Source: JAFARE01 sp963777285
GTDB lineage: Bacteria > Chloroflexota > Dormibacteria > Aeolococcales > Aeolococcaceae
DNA length: 64,000 nt
Assembly (NCBI GenBank): GCA_963777285.1
Contig: CAVZPR010000001.1
Coordinates: 248,001 to 312,000 of the forward strand
Direction: 5' to 3'
The notes beneath the pieces were generated by a model, which saw only the letters and a list, made by a program, of their open reading frames with translations, was not told the DNA's origin and ran no database searches. Position numbers and translations under genes: made by a program. Numbering within the stretch: the first letter of the stretch is position 1; each line of letters starts with the position of its first letter. Of this stretch, positions 34,857 to 43,463 are shown piece by piece.

Positions 34857-35701
34857 GCGTGCGCCCAGCCCCGACGAGCCGCCTCTTGATGATCAGCCCG
34901 GACGCCTCTCAGATGACTGACGACATCCGTCGCAGGCTGGAGAGGTCACTTCCCGGATACCGCGCCATCGACTTCGATCCCCGTCGTGACTTTCGGCGCC
35001 AGCTCACGCCGGCTGCGACCGTGGTGGTGGCCGGCGGCGACGGAACCATCGGCTTCGTTGCCCGCGCACTGGCGGGAAGCCGCCGCAAGCTTGCGATCGT
35101 GCCGCTGGGCACGTACAACAACTTCGCGCGCGCACTGGGCATTCCCGAGAACGTCAGCCGCGCGCTGCGCATCGTCGGAGCGGGCACGACGCGGTCAGTC
35201 ACGCTGGGCGATGTCAACGGCCGGCCGTTCCTGGAAGCCGCCGCGGTGGGGCTCTTCGGAGACGCCATAGTGTTGGGCGAGCGGGCGAAAGAGCTGGAGT
35301 TCGGCAGCCTGGCGCGCGAGGTGCACGCGGTCGCGGGAGCCAACTCCTTCGAGTACGTCATAACGGGAGACCTCGAAGGCCACGGCAAGGCCTTCTCTCT
35401 CGTGTTCACGAACACACCGACGACCGGTGCGCGCATGGCGGTGGGAACCAAGCAGCCGGCGCAGCCCTTTCTCGAGCTGTCCGTCCAGGCCGGCAGCTCG
35501 CGTGCCGACGTCGTGAGCCGACTCCTCACGGCGGCGGTGCGGCGCAAGCACATCGACGAGGAGGCGATGACCTTCCGCTTTCGCAGCGTGCACGTCGTCA
35601 CCAGCCCTCGGGTGCACGCTGTGGCCGACAACAGCCGCGTGGGACGCACGCCCGTGACCATCCGTGCCATGCCGCGCTCGCTGCACGTCATCGTGCCCTG
35701 A
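34853..35701 (+). CDS. Diacylglycerol/lipid kinase family protein
   Basis: 282 residues. The DAGK catalytic fold shows VVAGGDGTIGFVARAL (GGDGT at 61-65, the nucleotide-binding loop) and VPLGTYNNFARALGI (84-97), where lipid kinases normally have PLGTxNDFA; the Asp is Asn here. The C-terminal beta-sandwich ends with VTIRAMPRSLHVIVP. It phosphorylates diacylglycerol or a related lipid at the cytoplasmic face. The true ATG overlaps the PAP2 stop (ATGA), and the DUF1206 gene follows after one base. Confidence 0.87.
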   Translation: MSVRPAPTSRLLMISPDASQMTDDIRRRLERSLPGYRAIDFDPRRDFRRQLTPAATVVVAGGDGTIGFVARALAGSRRKLAIVPLGTYNNFARALGIPENVSRALRIVGAGTTRSVTLGDVNGRPFLEAAAVGLFGDAIVLGERAKELEFGSLAREVHAVAGANSFEYVITGDLEGHGKAFSLVFTNTPTTGARMAVGTKQPAQPFLELSVQAGSSRADVVSRLLTAAVRRKHIDEEAMTFRFRSVHVVTSPRVHAVADNSRVGRTPVTIRAMPRSLHVIVP

Positions 35702-35702
35702 C

Positions 35703-36608
35703 ATGGCACGCCATGCAACCTCCGCCGGGCGCCGCAGTCGATCTGCGCGAAACGAGACCAGCCGCTCGGTTCGGCTCGTCAATCGGAAGGTTGAGGGCGC
35801 AGCATCCAATCCATGGTTCACCCGGCTCGCACGGCTGGGCTATGTCGTGCGCGGTGTCCTGTACGGCACGATGGGCGTGCTGGCGATGGGCCTGGCGGTC
35901 GGTGGCAGCGGCGGCACGACAGACCAGACGGGTGCGCTCGACCTGCTGGGCGGCGAGATCTTCGGCCGCCTGGTGCTGATCATCGTCATCGTCGCCCTCG
36001 CCGCGTACTCGCTCTGGGGCTTCATCCGCGCCATCTACGATCCGCTTGGCCGCGGCAGCGGACCCACAGGCGTCGCCGCACGAGTGGGTTTTGTTTGGAG
36101 CGGGCTCAACTATGGTGCGCTGATGGTGCTCGCGGTAGGCCTGCTTGTCGGCACCGCGAAGCCGAAGAGCTCCGATTCCGTGCAGCGCATAGTGGAGACC
36201 GTGCTGGCGCATCCCGGGGGAGGTGTGCTCATCATTGTCGCCGGGTCGATCGGCGTTCTGGCCGGACTGGGCCAGTTCGTGTACGCGTACCGTGCGGGAT
36301 TCAAGAAAGACTTGAAGAGGAACACGATGTCGTGGCTCCAACGAATGGCCGCGGACAGCCTCGGCCGCTACGGCATGGTCGCGCGCGGGGTCATATTCAC
36401 GCTCACCGGCTGCTTCATCTTGGACGCCGGCCTGCATCACAACGCGAGCGACGCACACGGGTTTGGGGTGGCATTCCAAACCGTGGCGCGCGCGCCCCTG
36501 GGACGCTTGCTCCTCGGCGTGGTGGCGCTCGGCTTCGTGGCTCTGGGATTGCACTCAGTTGCCAATGCCCGTTGGATTCGCATGCCGAAGCAGCGGACGG
36601 GGCGCTGA
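35703..36608 (+). CDS. DUF1206 membrane protein
   Basis: 301 residues. Three repeats of about 75-80 residues each contain two transmembrane helices and a motif of the type ARLGYVVRGVLYGTMGVLA / ARVGFVWSGLNYGALMVLA / GRYGMVARGVIFTLTGCFI. This is the DUF1206 pattern. It starts one base after the lipid-kinase stop and is probably the last gene of that operon. Function unknown. Confidence 0.9.
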   Translation: MARHATSAGRRSRSARNETSRSVRLVNRKVEGAASNPWFTRLARLGYVVRGVLYGTMGVLAMGLAVGGSGGTTDQTGALDLLGGEIFGRLVLIIVIVALAAYSLWGFIRAIYDPLGRGSGPTGVAARVGFVWSGLNYGALMVLAVGLLVGTAKPKSSDSVQRIVETVLAHPGGGVLIIVAGSIGVLAGLGQFVYAYRAGFKKDLKRNTMSWLQRMAADSLGRYGMVARGVIFTLTGCFILDAGLHHNASDAHGFGVAFQTVARAPLGRLLLGVVALGFVALGLHSVANARWIRMPKQRTGR

Positions 36609-36609
36609 G

Positions 36610-38022
36610 CTAGCCGTCGACAGCCAGGCTTTTCAGCGGGCCTTTCAGCCTCGCCGAGCGCCGTGAGACGTGGGGGATTGGACGGAGCGGACGGGCTGTC
36701 TGGTCATCGTCCTGGAGCAGGGGACGCCAGTGCTCCTCGAATGCGGCGACGGGATCGATACCGCGGCAGTCAGCACCGACGTGCTCGCTCCAGAGACGCT
36801 CGCGCACCTCTTTGGCCAGTGCGCCGTCGTCGGTCACGAACGCAACCTCCGTGTCGTTGAACAGCGAGTGCTCGTTGAGGTTGGCAGAGCCCACGACGAG
36901 CCACGCGTCATCGACGATGCCGACCTTGGCGTGCACGTAGACCGGCGGCGCGGTGCCCCCCGGAGGCCCAATGGTCGCGGCGAGCAGCCGGTGGTCTCTG
37001 TCAGCCTCCTGCAGCAAGCCCAGCTGGCCGCGAGTGTCGTCGTTGCCGTTGTTGGGCCGGCGAGGCAACAGGATGCCGATCCGGAAATCAGATGTGGGCG
37101 GTCGCACCAGTTTGTCCCGCAGCACGCTCACGATCTCGCTGCTCCAGAGGAACTGGTTCTCCAGATATATGAATCGCGAGGCGCCTCGCAGCAGCGACAG
37201 ATGGGACTGGAGCATCGTGAAGTCTCCATTCGGCACGGTCGGGTAGAGGCGCTCAGGTACGGTGCGCACCATTTGCACGCGGCTCTCCCCGCATCGAGCT
37301 GGGATCGCTGGAACGGGCAGCTGTTCGTGCGTGGTGGCGGTCCAGCGCATGGCGAAGTGCCCGGCTACGTCAGCCACCACGGGTCCTGTCAGGCGAGCAG
37401 CCACATCATGCCAACCCAGCTCGTCGCGCTGCGGATGCGGCGCTGCGTCGTAGCGATCGCCGGCAGCGTCGGTGAGGTCGATGCCGCCGACGAACGCAAC
37501 CTCACCGTCGATCACGACCAGCTTCTCGTGGTGGCAGTGCATGGGCCGGTTGCGGGAGTCGAGGGCACCCCGTATGCGCGTGCCGCGCACCAGCGCGGCC
37601 AGCGAGCGCGCGCTCTCGGCACGCGTGGGGTGGATGACTGGTATCGGTGCGCCGGCCCACAGGAGAACGCGCACCTCGACGCGGCGCACCGCGTCGGCGA
37701 GCAGGTCGCGCAGCGTCGCGTCAGCCGGATCCCTCGTGAGGGCAAAGTGCGGACTCACGGCCCAGCCCGCCAGGTGCACAGACGATCGAGCGGAGCGGAT
37801 CGCCTCGGCGACGGCGGGCAGGGCGTCGGCGCCATCGATGAGCACCTCCACCTTGTTGCCTTCGCGCGGCGGGGCGGTTCCCGTTGCCCAGCCACCAATC
37901 CCGCCGTTGAACGCGTGCTGCCAGCCGATGCGCGCGAGACGGCGGCGATGGTGCTGACTGTTGGCGTGCTCGATGAGCTCACCGAGACGCTTGTCGAGCC
38001 GATCGACCACCTCAGGGAACAT
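36610..38022 (-). CDS. Phospholipase D-like / cardiolipin synthase family protein
   Basis: 470 residues with two complete HKD motifs: HHEKLVVIDGEVAFVGGID (H165, K167, D172) and VHAKVGIVDDAWLVVGSANL (H364, K366, D371), the latter followed by NEHSLFNDTE as in bacterial cardiolipin synthase-like enzymes. No N-terminal transmembrane helix is evident, so it may act peripherally. It convergently abuts the DUF1206 gene by one base. The enzyme could transfer phosphatidyl groups or hydrolyse phospholipids; the two cannot be told apart from sequence. Confidence 0.88.
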   Translation of the reverse strand: MFPEVVDRLDKRLGELIEHANSQHHRRRLARIGWQHAFNGGIGGWATGTAPPREGNKVEVLIDGADALPAVAEAIRSARSSVHLAGWAVSPHFALTRDPADATLRDLLADAVRRVEVRVLLWAGAPIPVIHPTRAESARSLAALVRGTRIRGALDSRNRPMHCHHEKLVVIDGEVAFVGGIDLTDAAGDRYDAAPHPQRDELGWHDVAARLTGPVVADVAGHFAMRWTATTHEQLPVPAIPARCGESRVQMVRTVPERLYPTVPNGDFTMLQSHLSLLRGASRFIYLENQFLWSSEIVSVLRDKLVRPPTSDFRIGILLPRRPNNGNDDTRGQLGLLQEADRDHRLLAATIGPPGGTAPPVYVHAKVGIVDDAWLVVGSANLNEHSLFNDTEVAFVTDDGALAKEVRERLWSEHVGADCRGIDPVAAFEEHWRPLLQDDDQTARPLRPIPHVSRRSARLKGPLKSLAVDG

Positions 38023-38129
38023 CGCTCAAAGCGCACCTCCGCGGGCGCTGGTGCCCCGGCAATCGTACGGCGGGCTCTGATCCTGCAGGCAAGTCTGAGA
38101 TGAGGGGCGACCTGAGTCGTTGCGCCCGG

Positions 38130-38486
38130 CTACGCGCGGCTGCGAATCTCGCGCAGGCGCACGTCGATGAGGCGCTGAACCAACGCCTTCGGCAGCGGCT
38201 TGCCGGCGGGAAAATGCAGGGCGCTCTTCGTGCCCTTGTAGCCGGCGACGGCGTCGCCCAGCTGCCCGAGGACGGACCCGCTGAATGGGAAGTAGCTGAG
38301 ATGGTTCTTGAACGCTGCGAATCCGGCTATCACCTGCCCGTCCACGCGAAATGCGGGGATCCGGTATGAGATGCCCTGCTCAGCGTGGGGAACTATGCTG
38401 AGAATCGTCTGTCGCAACTGCTCCAGCGACGCGCGCTGCTGAGCATCGAGGCGGGTCAGGTAGGCGTCGATCTCATCCTGTGTCAT
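38130..38486 (-). CDS. DUF1801 protein
   Basis: 118 residues. Typical DUF1801 pattern: IDAYLTRLDAQQRASLEQLR, AEQGISYRIPAFRVDGQVIAG, AAFKNHLSYFPFSGSVL and SALHFPAGKPLPKALVQRLID. This subtype is often annotated as an iron chaperone, without firm proof. TACACT seven bases before the ATG suggests a leaderless transcript. Confidence 0.88.
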   Translation of the reverse strand: MTQDEIDAYLTRLDAQQRASLEQLRQTILSIVPHAEQGISYRIPAFRVDGQVIAGFAAFKNHLSYFPFSGSVLGQLGDAVAGYKGTKSALHFPAGKPLPKALVQRLIDVRLREIRSRA

Positions 38487-38493
38487 CTGCTGC

Positions 38494-38499
38494 AGTGTA
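38494..38499 (-). promoter_or_regulatory. -10 box of the DUF1801 gene at 38486
   Basis: TACACT on the minus strand, seven bases before the ATG. Confidence 0.45.
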
Positions 38500-38560
38500 G
38501 ATGCTCCTGGCCCGCGTGACTGACGAAAGGCGCGGCTCCTGCGTCTCGACCGGCGGCGTC

Positions 38561-38566
38561 TACCAT
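38561..38566 (+). promoter_or_regulatory. -10 box of the ICMT-like gene
   Basis: TACCAT, ten bases before ATG 38577; it overlaps the alternative ATG 38565, which argues against that start. Confidence 0.35.
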
Positions 38567-38576
38567 GGCACTGCCC

Positions 38577-39128
38577 ATGACTGCGGTGGAGCTTGTGTTG
38601 GCGATCGGCTGGGCACTCTTCTGGATCTACTGGCTGGCATCAGCCATGAGCAGCAAGCGGGCGGTGGTGCGTTCATCGCAGCACATCGTCATACGGCTGT
38701 TGATCCTCGTCCTCGTCGTGGTGCTGCTGCGCAGCAACGCGTTCAATGCTCGGACCAGCGTGGTGACCAACGTCGAGCTGCGATCCGCCGGGCTCGCCCT
38801 GTTCGTGGCCGGGCTCGCCGTGGCCGTGTGGGCAAGGATTCACCTCGGCCGCAACTGGGGAGTGCCGATGTCGGAGAATGCCGATCCTGAATTGGTCACG
38901 AGCGGACCCTACCGGTACATACGCCATCCCATCTACTCGGGCATCATTCTCGCGATGCTGGGGACGGCGATGGCGGTGGGCATCGTGTGGTTGATCATCG
39001 CTGTGCTGCTGGGCGGCTACTTCGTGTACAGCGCGACCGTTGAGGAGAAGACGATGATGCGTCTGTTTCCAGCGGCATACCCGCCGTACCGGCGGTCGAC
39101 CAGGATGCTCGTCCCCTTCATCCTCTGA
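38577..39128 (+). CDS. Isoprenylcysteine carboxyl methyltransferase-like protein
   Basis: 183 residues with about five helices. The C-terminal region has the ICMT/PEMT-type SAM-binding motif: LVTSGPYRYIRHPIYSGI (GPYRYxRHPxY), a hydrophobic hairpin, then TVEEKTMMRLFPAAYPPYRRST (EE...YxxY). Bacterial members methylate lipids or small molecules; substrates are mostly unknown. ATG at 38577 is favoured by the -10 box. The stop overlaps the next start. Confidence 0.87.
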   Translation: MTAVELVLAIGWALFWIYWLASAMSSKRAVVRSSQHIVIRLLILVLVVVLLRSNAFNARTSVVTNVELRSAGLALFVAGLAVAVWARIHLGRNWGVPMSENADPELVTSGPYRYIRHPIYSGIILAMLGTAMAVGIVWLIIAVLLGGYFVYSATVEEKTMMRLFPAAYPPYRRSTRMLVPFIL

Positions 39129-40066
39129 TGATGCAGCGCAGCGGCCCGCTGCCGCCGGCGGGTGAGCCCGGACCGGAACCGCCATGGAGCTGGCCCGAGG
39201 CGCGCTGGCGTGGCGCCGTGGACCGCGTGCGCGCCGGTCGGCGACTGTCACCGGACGCGTGGCCCGACGGCGCGCGCTGCGCCGTCGCCTTGTCGTTCGA
39301 CTCGGATCACGAGACGATCCCGCTGCGCGACGGCGCCACCACGCCAGGACGTCTCTCGCAGGGCGAGTACGGTTCCCGCGTCGCGTTGCCCCGCATCCTG
39401 CGCCTGCTCGACGAGCATCGGGCGCCGGCGTCGTTCTTTGTCCCCGCGGTGTCGGCGCTGCTGCACCCCGACGACGTGAGGGCTTGCGTCGACGCCGGAC
39501 ACGAGATCGCGCTGCACGGCTGGATTCACGAGTGGACGTCGCTCCTGGACCGCGACACCGAGCGAGCCCTGCTGCTGCGCAGCATCGACACGCTGCAGCG
39601 GTTGAGCGGCGCGCCGCCGCGAGGGCTGCGCACACCGTCGTGGGACTTCAGCGACGCGACGCTTGATCTGATCCGAGAGGCCGGCCTGCTGTACAACTCG
39701 TCACTGATGGCGGACGACGAACCGTATGAGATCGTCGCGAACGGAGCACCGACAGGCTTGGTCGAGATCCCCGTGGAGTGGATCCGCGACGACGCGCCGT
39801 ATCTGATGATGGATCGCTATACCGGCAGCCGTCCGTACACGCCACCGCGGCGGTTGCTCGAGATTTGGATCGACGAGTTCGAGGCGGCGTATGCCGAGTC
39901 CGGGCTGTTCCAGCTGACGCTGCACCCGCACATCATCGGCCACCGATCGCGCATCGTCGTGCTCCGAGAGCTGCTCCGCCACATTGCGGAGCGCGGCGGT
40001 GTCTGGTTCACCCGGCACGACACACTCGCCGGACACGTGCTGCGCGTCACCGACGGGCCGGCTTAG
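39128..40066 (+). CDS. Polysaccharide deacetylase (NodB family)
   Basis: 312 residues. NodB-like domain with a first metal motif SFDSDHE (near 56-62), a second motif HGWIHEW (about 129-135, H-x3-H), GLRTPSWDFS (the RxPxW motif), and a C-terminal LTLHPHIIGHRSR. The metal-binding Asp is in the form FDSD rather than FDDG, which resembles the peptidoglycan-deacetylase/allantoinase-like (PuuE) subgroup rather than chitin deacetylase. No signal peptide, so a cytoplasmic substrate is likely. The start overlaps the ICMT-like gene stop (TGATG). Confidence 0.88.
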   Translation: MMQRSGPLPPAGEPGPEPPWSWPEARWRGAVDRVRAGRRLSPDAWPDGARCAVALSFDSDHETIPLRDGATTPGRLSQGEYGSRVALPRILRLLDEHRAPASFFVPAVSALLHPDDVRACVDAGHEIALHGWIHEWTSLLDRDTERALLLRSIDTLQRLSGAPPRGLRTPSWDFSDATLDLIREAGLLYNSSLMADDEPYEIVANGAPTGLVEIPVEWIRDDAPYLMMDRYTGSRPYTPPRRLLEIWIDEFEAAYAESGLFQLTLHPHIIGHRSRIVVLRELLRHIAERGGVWFTRHDTLAGHVLRVTDGPA

Positions 40067-40784
40067 ACGAGCCGCGCTTGGCGCGCAGGTCGTCAAGGGC
40101 CGCCCTGGCGGCTCGCAGTGTGTGGGTCGCGGCCTCCAGCTGTCGCCGCGCCACATCCTCCTGTTCACGGGCCGCTCGCTCTCGGGTCTCGGCGCGCTGG
40201 ACGTCAGCCTCCGCCGCCGCAAGACGCTTTCGATCCTGCGCCCCCTCACCCCCGTCCTTTCGCGACGACGGGGCCAAGGCAACGTCGAGGACGGGGAAAG
40301 CCGCGGCGTCCGGCTCGCCGGTGAGCCGCCCCTCGCGAAGCGCCGTCCACGTTGCGTGGTCGGCGACGCTCGCCGCCCGGAGCGCGTCCGCCAGTCGACG
40401 GATCGTCTCCGGCCCCGCGGTGCGGCCCGAGGCGCTGAGCAGCACTCCCAGCCTTCTGCTGAGCGCATCCACGCGCTCGCGCTGCACCCGCGTGGCCCGC
40501 TGCAACTCCGCTGCAGCACCGGCTCGGCCCCGCAGCACCCGCTCCTGCGACCGGCGCAGCTCCTCGCCCGCGGCACGCAGCGCGTGGAGGTCGTCCGGTG
40601 CTGCACCCGCTGCTTGGTTGAGCGTCCAGGTGGTCAGCGACGGCTTGCGCAGCCTGGCGATGCGGCCGGCCATCTCGGGCTTGCCGGCTTGCTCGAGCTC
40701 GCGCGTGGCCGCGCTCCGTGCGGCCACGAACTGCTCGAGCGGAGCCTGCATGATGCTGCGGATGGCGCCGGTGTCGTCGTCCAT
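40047..40784 (-). CDS. Coiled-coil protein, unknown
   Basis: 245 residues, mostly alpha-helical and rich in Ala/Arg/Glu. The N-terminus (LEQFVAARSAATRELEQAG, RIARLRKPSLTTWTLNQAAG) has the pattern of a family found in actinobacteria and related phyla. The C-terminal 60 residues (LAAAEADVQRAETRERAARE) are a strong coiled coil. GAGGAG precedes the ATG. It convergently overlaps the deacetylase gene by 20 bp. No function known. Confidence 0.72.
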   Translation of the reverse strand: MDDDTGAIRSIMQAPLEQFVAARSAATRELEQAGKPEMAGRIARLRKPSLTTWTLNQAAGAAPDDLHALRAAGEELRRSQERVLRGRAGAAAELQRATRVQRERVDALSRRLGVLLSASGRTAGPETIRRLADALRAASVADHATWTALREGRLTGEPDAAAFPVLDVALAPSSRKDGGEGAQDRKRLAAAEADVQRAETRERAAREQEDVARRQLEAATHTLRAARAALDDLRAKRGSSKPARR

Positions 40785-40863
40785 GGGCGGCTCCTCAGAC
40801 GGATTCCAGTCCGAGACGATACGTCGCGCGGGCCTGGCTCGCGTTGTTCGATGCGACTGGCGC

Positions 40864-40869
40864 TATACT
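40864..40869 (+). promoter_or_regulatory. -10 box upstream of the first sedolisin gene
   Basis: TATACT lies 40 bases before the small leader ORF (ATG 40909). No good -35 was identified. Confidence 0.4.
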
Positions 40870-40908
40870 CCCGGGCGCGCCAATATCGGGCATGAGAGGG
40901 GCTTCGCC

Positions 40909-40971
40909 ATGAAGCGGTCGACGTTCAACGAATCCGGCGCGTTCATGCGCCTGCAGGGGGTGTTCGAGTGA
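40909..40971 (+). CDS. 20-codon leader ORF overlapping the sedolisin start
   Basis: ATG 40909 with GAGAGGGG seven bases upstream opens a 20-residue frame (MKRSTFNESGAFMRLQGVFE) that ends at TGA 40969-40971, overlapping the GTG of the sedolisin gene (GTGA). This geometry implies translational coupling. Nothing in the peptide suggests an attenuator. Confidence 0.45.
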   Translation: MKRSTFNESGAFMRLQGVFE

Positions 40972-42992
40972 AAAGCATTCGTACCTGGGCGGCGCTCGCC
41001 GGCGCCGCAGTGGCCGTCGGCGGCGCCACCGCCGTGACGGTCCTTCCGGCGTCGGCGGCGTCCGGCAGAGACACGCTGGCCGGCTCGCTGGCGGCGAGCG
41101 CAGAACGGAGCCACCGCCAGGGAGCGGTCGCCTCCTCCAGTGGGGTGAGCTTCGACGTGGTGCTCAGCCTTTCCGACAGCGCCGGTGCCGCAGCCGCCGC
41201 CCGCGCCGCGTCGGACCCGGCGTCGTCCTCATACCGCCACTATCTGAGCGACGCCCAGTGGGTGGCACGGTTTGCACCCACGGCAGCAGCGGTGAGCAGC
41301 GTTGAGTCGTGGCTTCGCGCTCAGGGATTCGCCGTTGGCGCGGTCCCGTCTGACCGGCTTTTCGTGCCCGCCCAGGGCTCGGCCGCTCAAGTCGCACGGG
41401 CCTTCGGCACCAGCCTCGGCACGTATCGCGTGAACGGTCACTCGCTGCGGCTGGCGGACAGCGCGCTCTCCATCCCGTCGTCACTGGCCGGCGTCATCTC
41501 CGGCGTCAGCGGCGTCAACCAGCAGATGGCGAGCCCGGCGCAGGAGCCTCCGCCTCCAGCGGGCTTCCGCAACCCAGAGCCGTGCTCGGCGTACTGGGGC
41601 CAGAAGACCGACACCACGGACAGCCCGTCGCTGTACAAGCCGTACACGAGCCCGCTGCCGTACGACATCTGCGGCTACAAGCCAGACCAGCTGCGTGACG
41701 CGTACAGCATCGACTCCTCCAAGGCCGACGGCTCCGGGGTCACGCTGGCGATCGTCGATGCGTACGATTCGCCGACACTTCTCTCGGACGCGCAGCACTA
41801 CTTCTCGCTCAACGATCCTAGCCATCCGCTGAGCAGCTCGCAGTTCATCAACGTTGAGCCGTCCACCACGGACGACTACAGCGCCTGCCTAGCGAGCGGT
41901 TGGTTCTCGGAGCAGGCGCTTGACGTCGAGTCCTCGCACTCGATGGCGCCCGGCGCGAACATCCTCTTCGTCGGTGCGCAGGACTGCCTCGACAGCAGCC
42001 TCCTCAGCGCGCTGACCACCGCGATCACGAGCGGAGCGTCCGTCGTGAGCGACTCCTGGGGCGACACGCTCGGTGACATCTTCACCGACGCCGCGACCAG
42101 GACTGCTTTCGACAACACCTTCCTCCTCGCAGACGGCACCGGGGTGAGCGTGCTCTTCTCGAGCGGCGACTTCGGCGACAACTTCGCTATATCGGGTCTC
42201 ACGGCACCCGACTACCCCGCGTCCAGCCCCTACATCACCGCAGTAGGCGGTACGTCGCTGGAGGTCAACCAGAACGACCAGCGCCAGGCTGAGTACGGCT
42301 GGTCCACCGGCAAGCAGGTCCTGTGTGGCCCCGTGACGGTGAAGAACTGCGGTTCCGCGACGACCCCTGAAGGAACGCTCGCCCTGCAGGCGGCTGGTGG
42401 TGGCGGCACGAGCTACCAGTACTCCGAGCCGTACTACCAGGCGTCGGTGGTGCCCGTGGCACTTGCCGAGCGCAACGCCAAGGTGACCGGCATCCTCAAC
42501 CGGGTCGAGCCCGACATCTCCCTGGATGCCGACGCGCAGACGGGCATGCTCATCGGCCTCACGCAGACCTACCCCAAGAGCGGTACTCACTACGGGCAGT
42601 TCAAAGAGGGCGGCACCAGCCTCGCGTCGCCGCTGCTCGCCGGCGTCATCGCTGACACCGACGAAGTGGCCGGCGTCTCGCTCGGCTTCCTGAATCCGAG
42701 CCTCTACAAGGCCTACAGCGAGCACCCGGGTGCGTTCGACGATGTCGTGCCGCAGGCGCATCCGCACCAGACGGCGACAATCCGGGTCGATTACGCGAAC
42801 ACGGTCAACCAGTCCGCCGGCTACCTGGTCAGCCTCCGCGTCCTCACCTACGAGGGCGTCGAGGTGTACTGCGACCTCACCGGCAACTGCGCCAGTCGTG
42901 ACGTAACGCTGACGACCGCTCCGGGATTCGACTCGATGACCGGTCTCGGCTCCATCGGCCCGTCGTTCATCGACAGGCTGGCAAAGCTCTAA
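40968..42992 (+). CDS. Sedolisin (S53) peptidase, pro-kumamolisin type
   Basis: 674 residues. Signal peptide (about 5-31, ending ASAAS), an activation prodomain (about 50-190) and the catalytic domain. The Ser-Glu-Asp triad is visible: E315 and D319 in EQALDVE, S551 in GGTSLASPLLAG, and oxyanion D401 in FSSGDFGDN. The end, GFDSMTGLGSIGP, is the usual Ca-site region. It is secreted and presumably active at low pH. A second member lies at 45007-46746. Start is GTG, coupled to the leader ORF. A strong terminator follows. Confidence 0.93.
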   Translation: MKSIRTWAALAGAAVAVGGATAVTVLPASAASGRDTLAGSLAASAERSHRQGAVASSSGVSFDVVLSLSDSAGAAAAARAASDPASSSYRHYLSDAQWVARFAPTAAAVSSVESWLRAQGFAVGAVPSDRLFVPAQGSAAQVARAFGTSLGTYRVNGHSLRLADSALSIPSSLAGVISGVSGVNQQMASPAQEPPPPAGFRNPEPCSAYWGQKTDTTDSPSLYKPYTSPLPYDICGYKPDQLRDAYSIDSSKADGSGVTLAIVDAYDSPTLLSDAQHYFSLNDPSHPLSSSQFINVEPSTTDDYSACLASGWFSEQALDVESSHSMAPGANILFVGAQDCLDSSLLSALTTAITSGASVVSDSWGDTLGDIFTDAATRTAFDNTFLLADGTGVSVLFSSGDFGDNFAISGLTAPDYPASSPYITAVGGTSLEVNQNDQRQAEYGWSTGKQVLCGPVTVKNCGSATTPEGTLALQAAGGGGTSYQYSEPYYQASVVPVALAERNAKVTGILNRVEPDISLDADAQTGMLIGLTQTYPKSGTHYGQFKEGGTSLASPLLAGVIADTDEVAGVSLGFLNPSLYKAYSEHPGAFDDVVPQAHPHQTATIRVDYANTVNQSAGYLVSLRVLTYEGVEVYCDLTGNCASRDVTLTTAPGFDSMTGLGSIGPSFIDRLAKL

Positions 42993-43013
42993 CCTCTTCG
43001 TAGGCATCTTTGT

Positions 43014-43047
43014 GAAGGGCGCCGGGTCAACCCGGCGCCCTTCTTTT
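43014..43047 (+). terminator. Rho-independent terminator after sedolisin gene
   Basis: A perfect stem of 13-14 bp (43014-43027 with 43030-43043) followed by TTTT. It is the clearest terminator in the window. Confidence 0.85.
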
Positions 43048-43097
43048 GTGTCAGCGACGCACGTGCTGCTCAGCCACGAGCGCGACCCAAGCCTGCG

Positions 43098-43103
43098 TAG
43101 ACT
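43098..43103 (+). promoter_or_regulatory. -10 box of the 43112 gene
   Basis: TAGACT, eight bases before the ATG. Confidence 0.4.
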
Positions 43104-43111
43104 CTGCGCCC

Positions 43112-43441
43112 ATGAGCGAGATGGACGTGATCGTGATACACGTGCGGGCAGACCAGGCGGCCGAGTACGAAGAGCTGTTCACGACGCATGAGCTGCCGCG
43201 CTGGCGCGAGCTCCACGCTGCGGGCAGGTTCACCAAGGCCCGATTCTTCAAGGCGCTGTTCGGCACCGACGAGCGTCAGGACGTCGTCAAGTATGTGATC
43301 GCCGTCGAGGTGCCGAGCCACGCCGAGCACTCAGCGCACGATGCGGACCCGGGGTTTCAAGACTTCAACCGGCTGGCGGACGCGTTCCAGCCCGAGCCCC
43401 CGCTCGTCTTCGGCGGTGAGCTGATCCACTCCGTGGGCTGA
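43112..43441 (+). CDS. Small soluble protein, possibly ABM/EthD-like
   Basis: 109 residues. The opening strand MDVIVIHVRADQAAEYEELF, a central helix and the strand VKYVIAVEVPS suggest a ferredoxin-like dimeric alpha/beta-barrel, as in antibiotic-biosynthesis monooxygenase or EthD-like families. No catalytic residues can be named. Preceded by TAGACT eight bases upstream, so probably leaderless. Monocistronic. Confidence 0.55.
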   Translation: MSEMDVIVIHVRADQAAEYEELFTTHELPRWRELHAAGRFTKARFFKALFGTDERQDVVKYVIAVEVPSHAEHSAHDADPGFQDFNRLADAFQPEPPLVFGGELIHSVG

Positions 43442-43463
43442 ATCCGTTGCGGCCTGACGCTGG

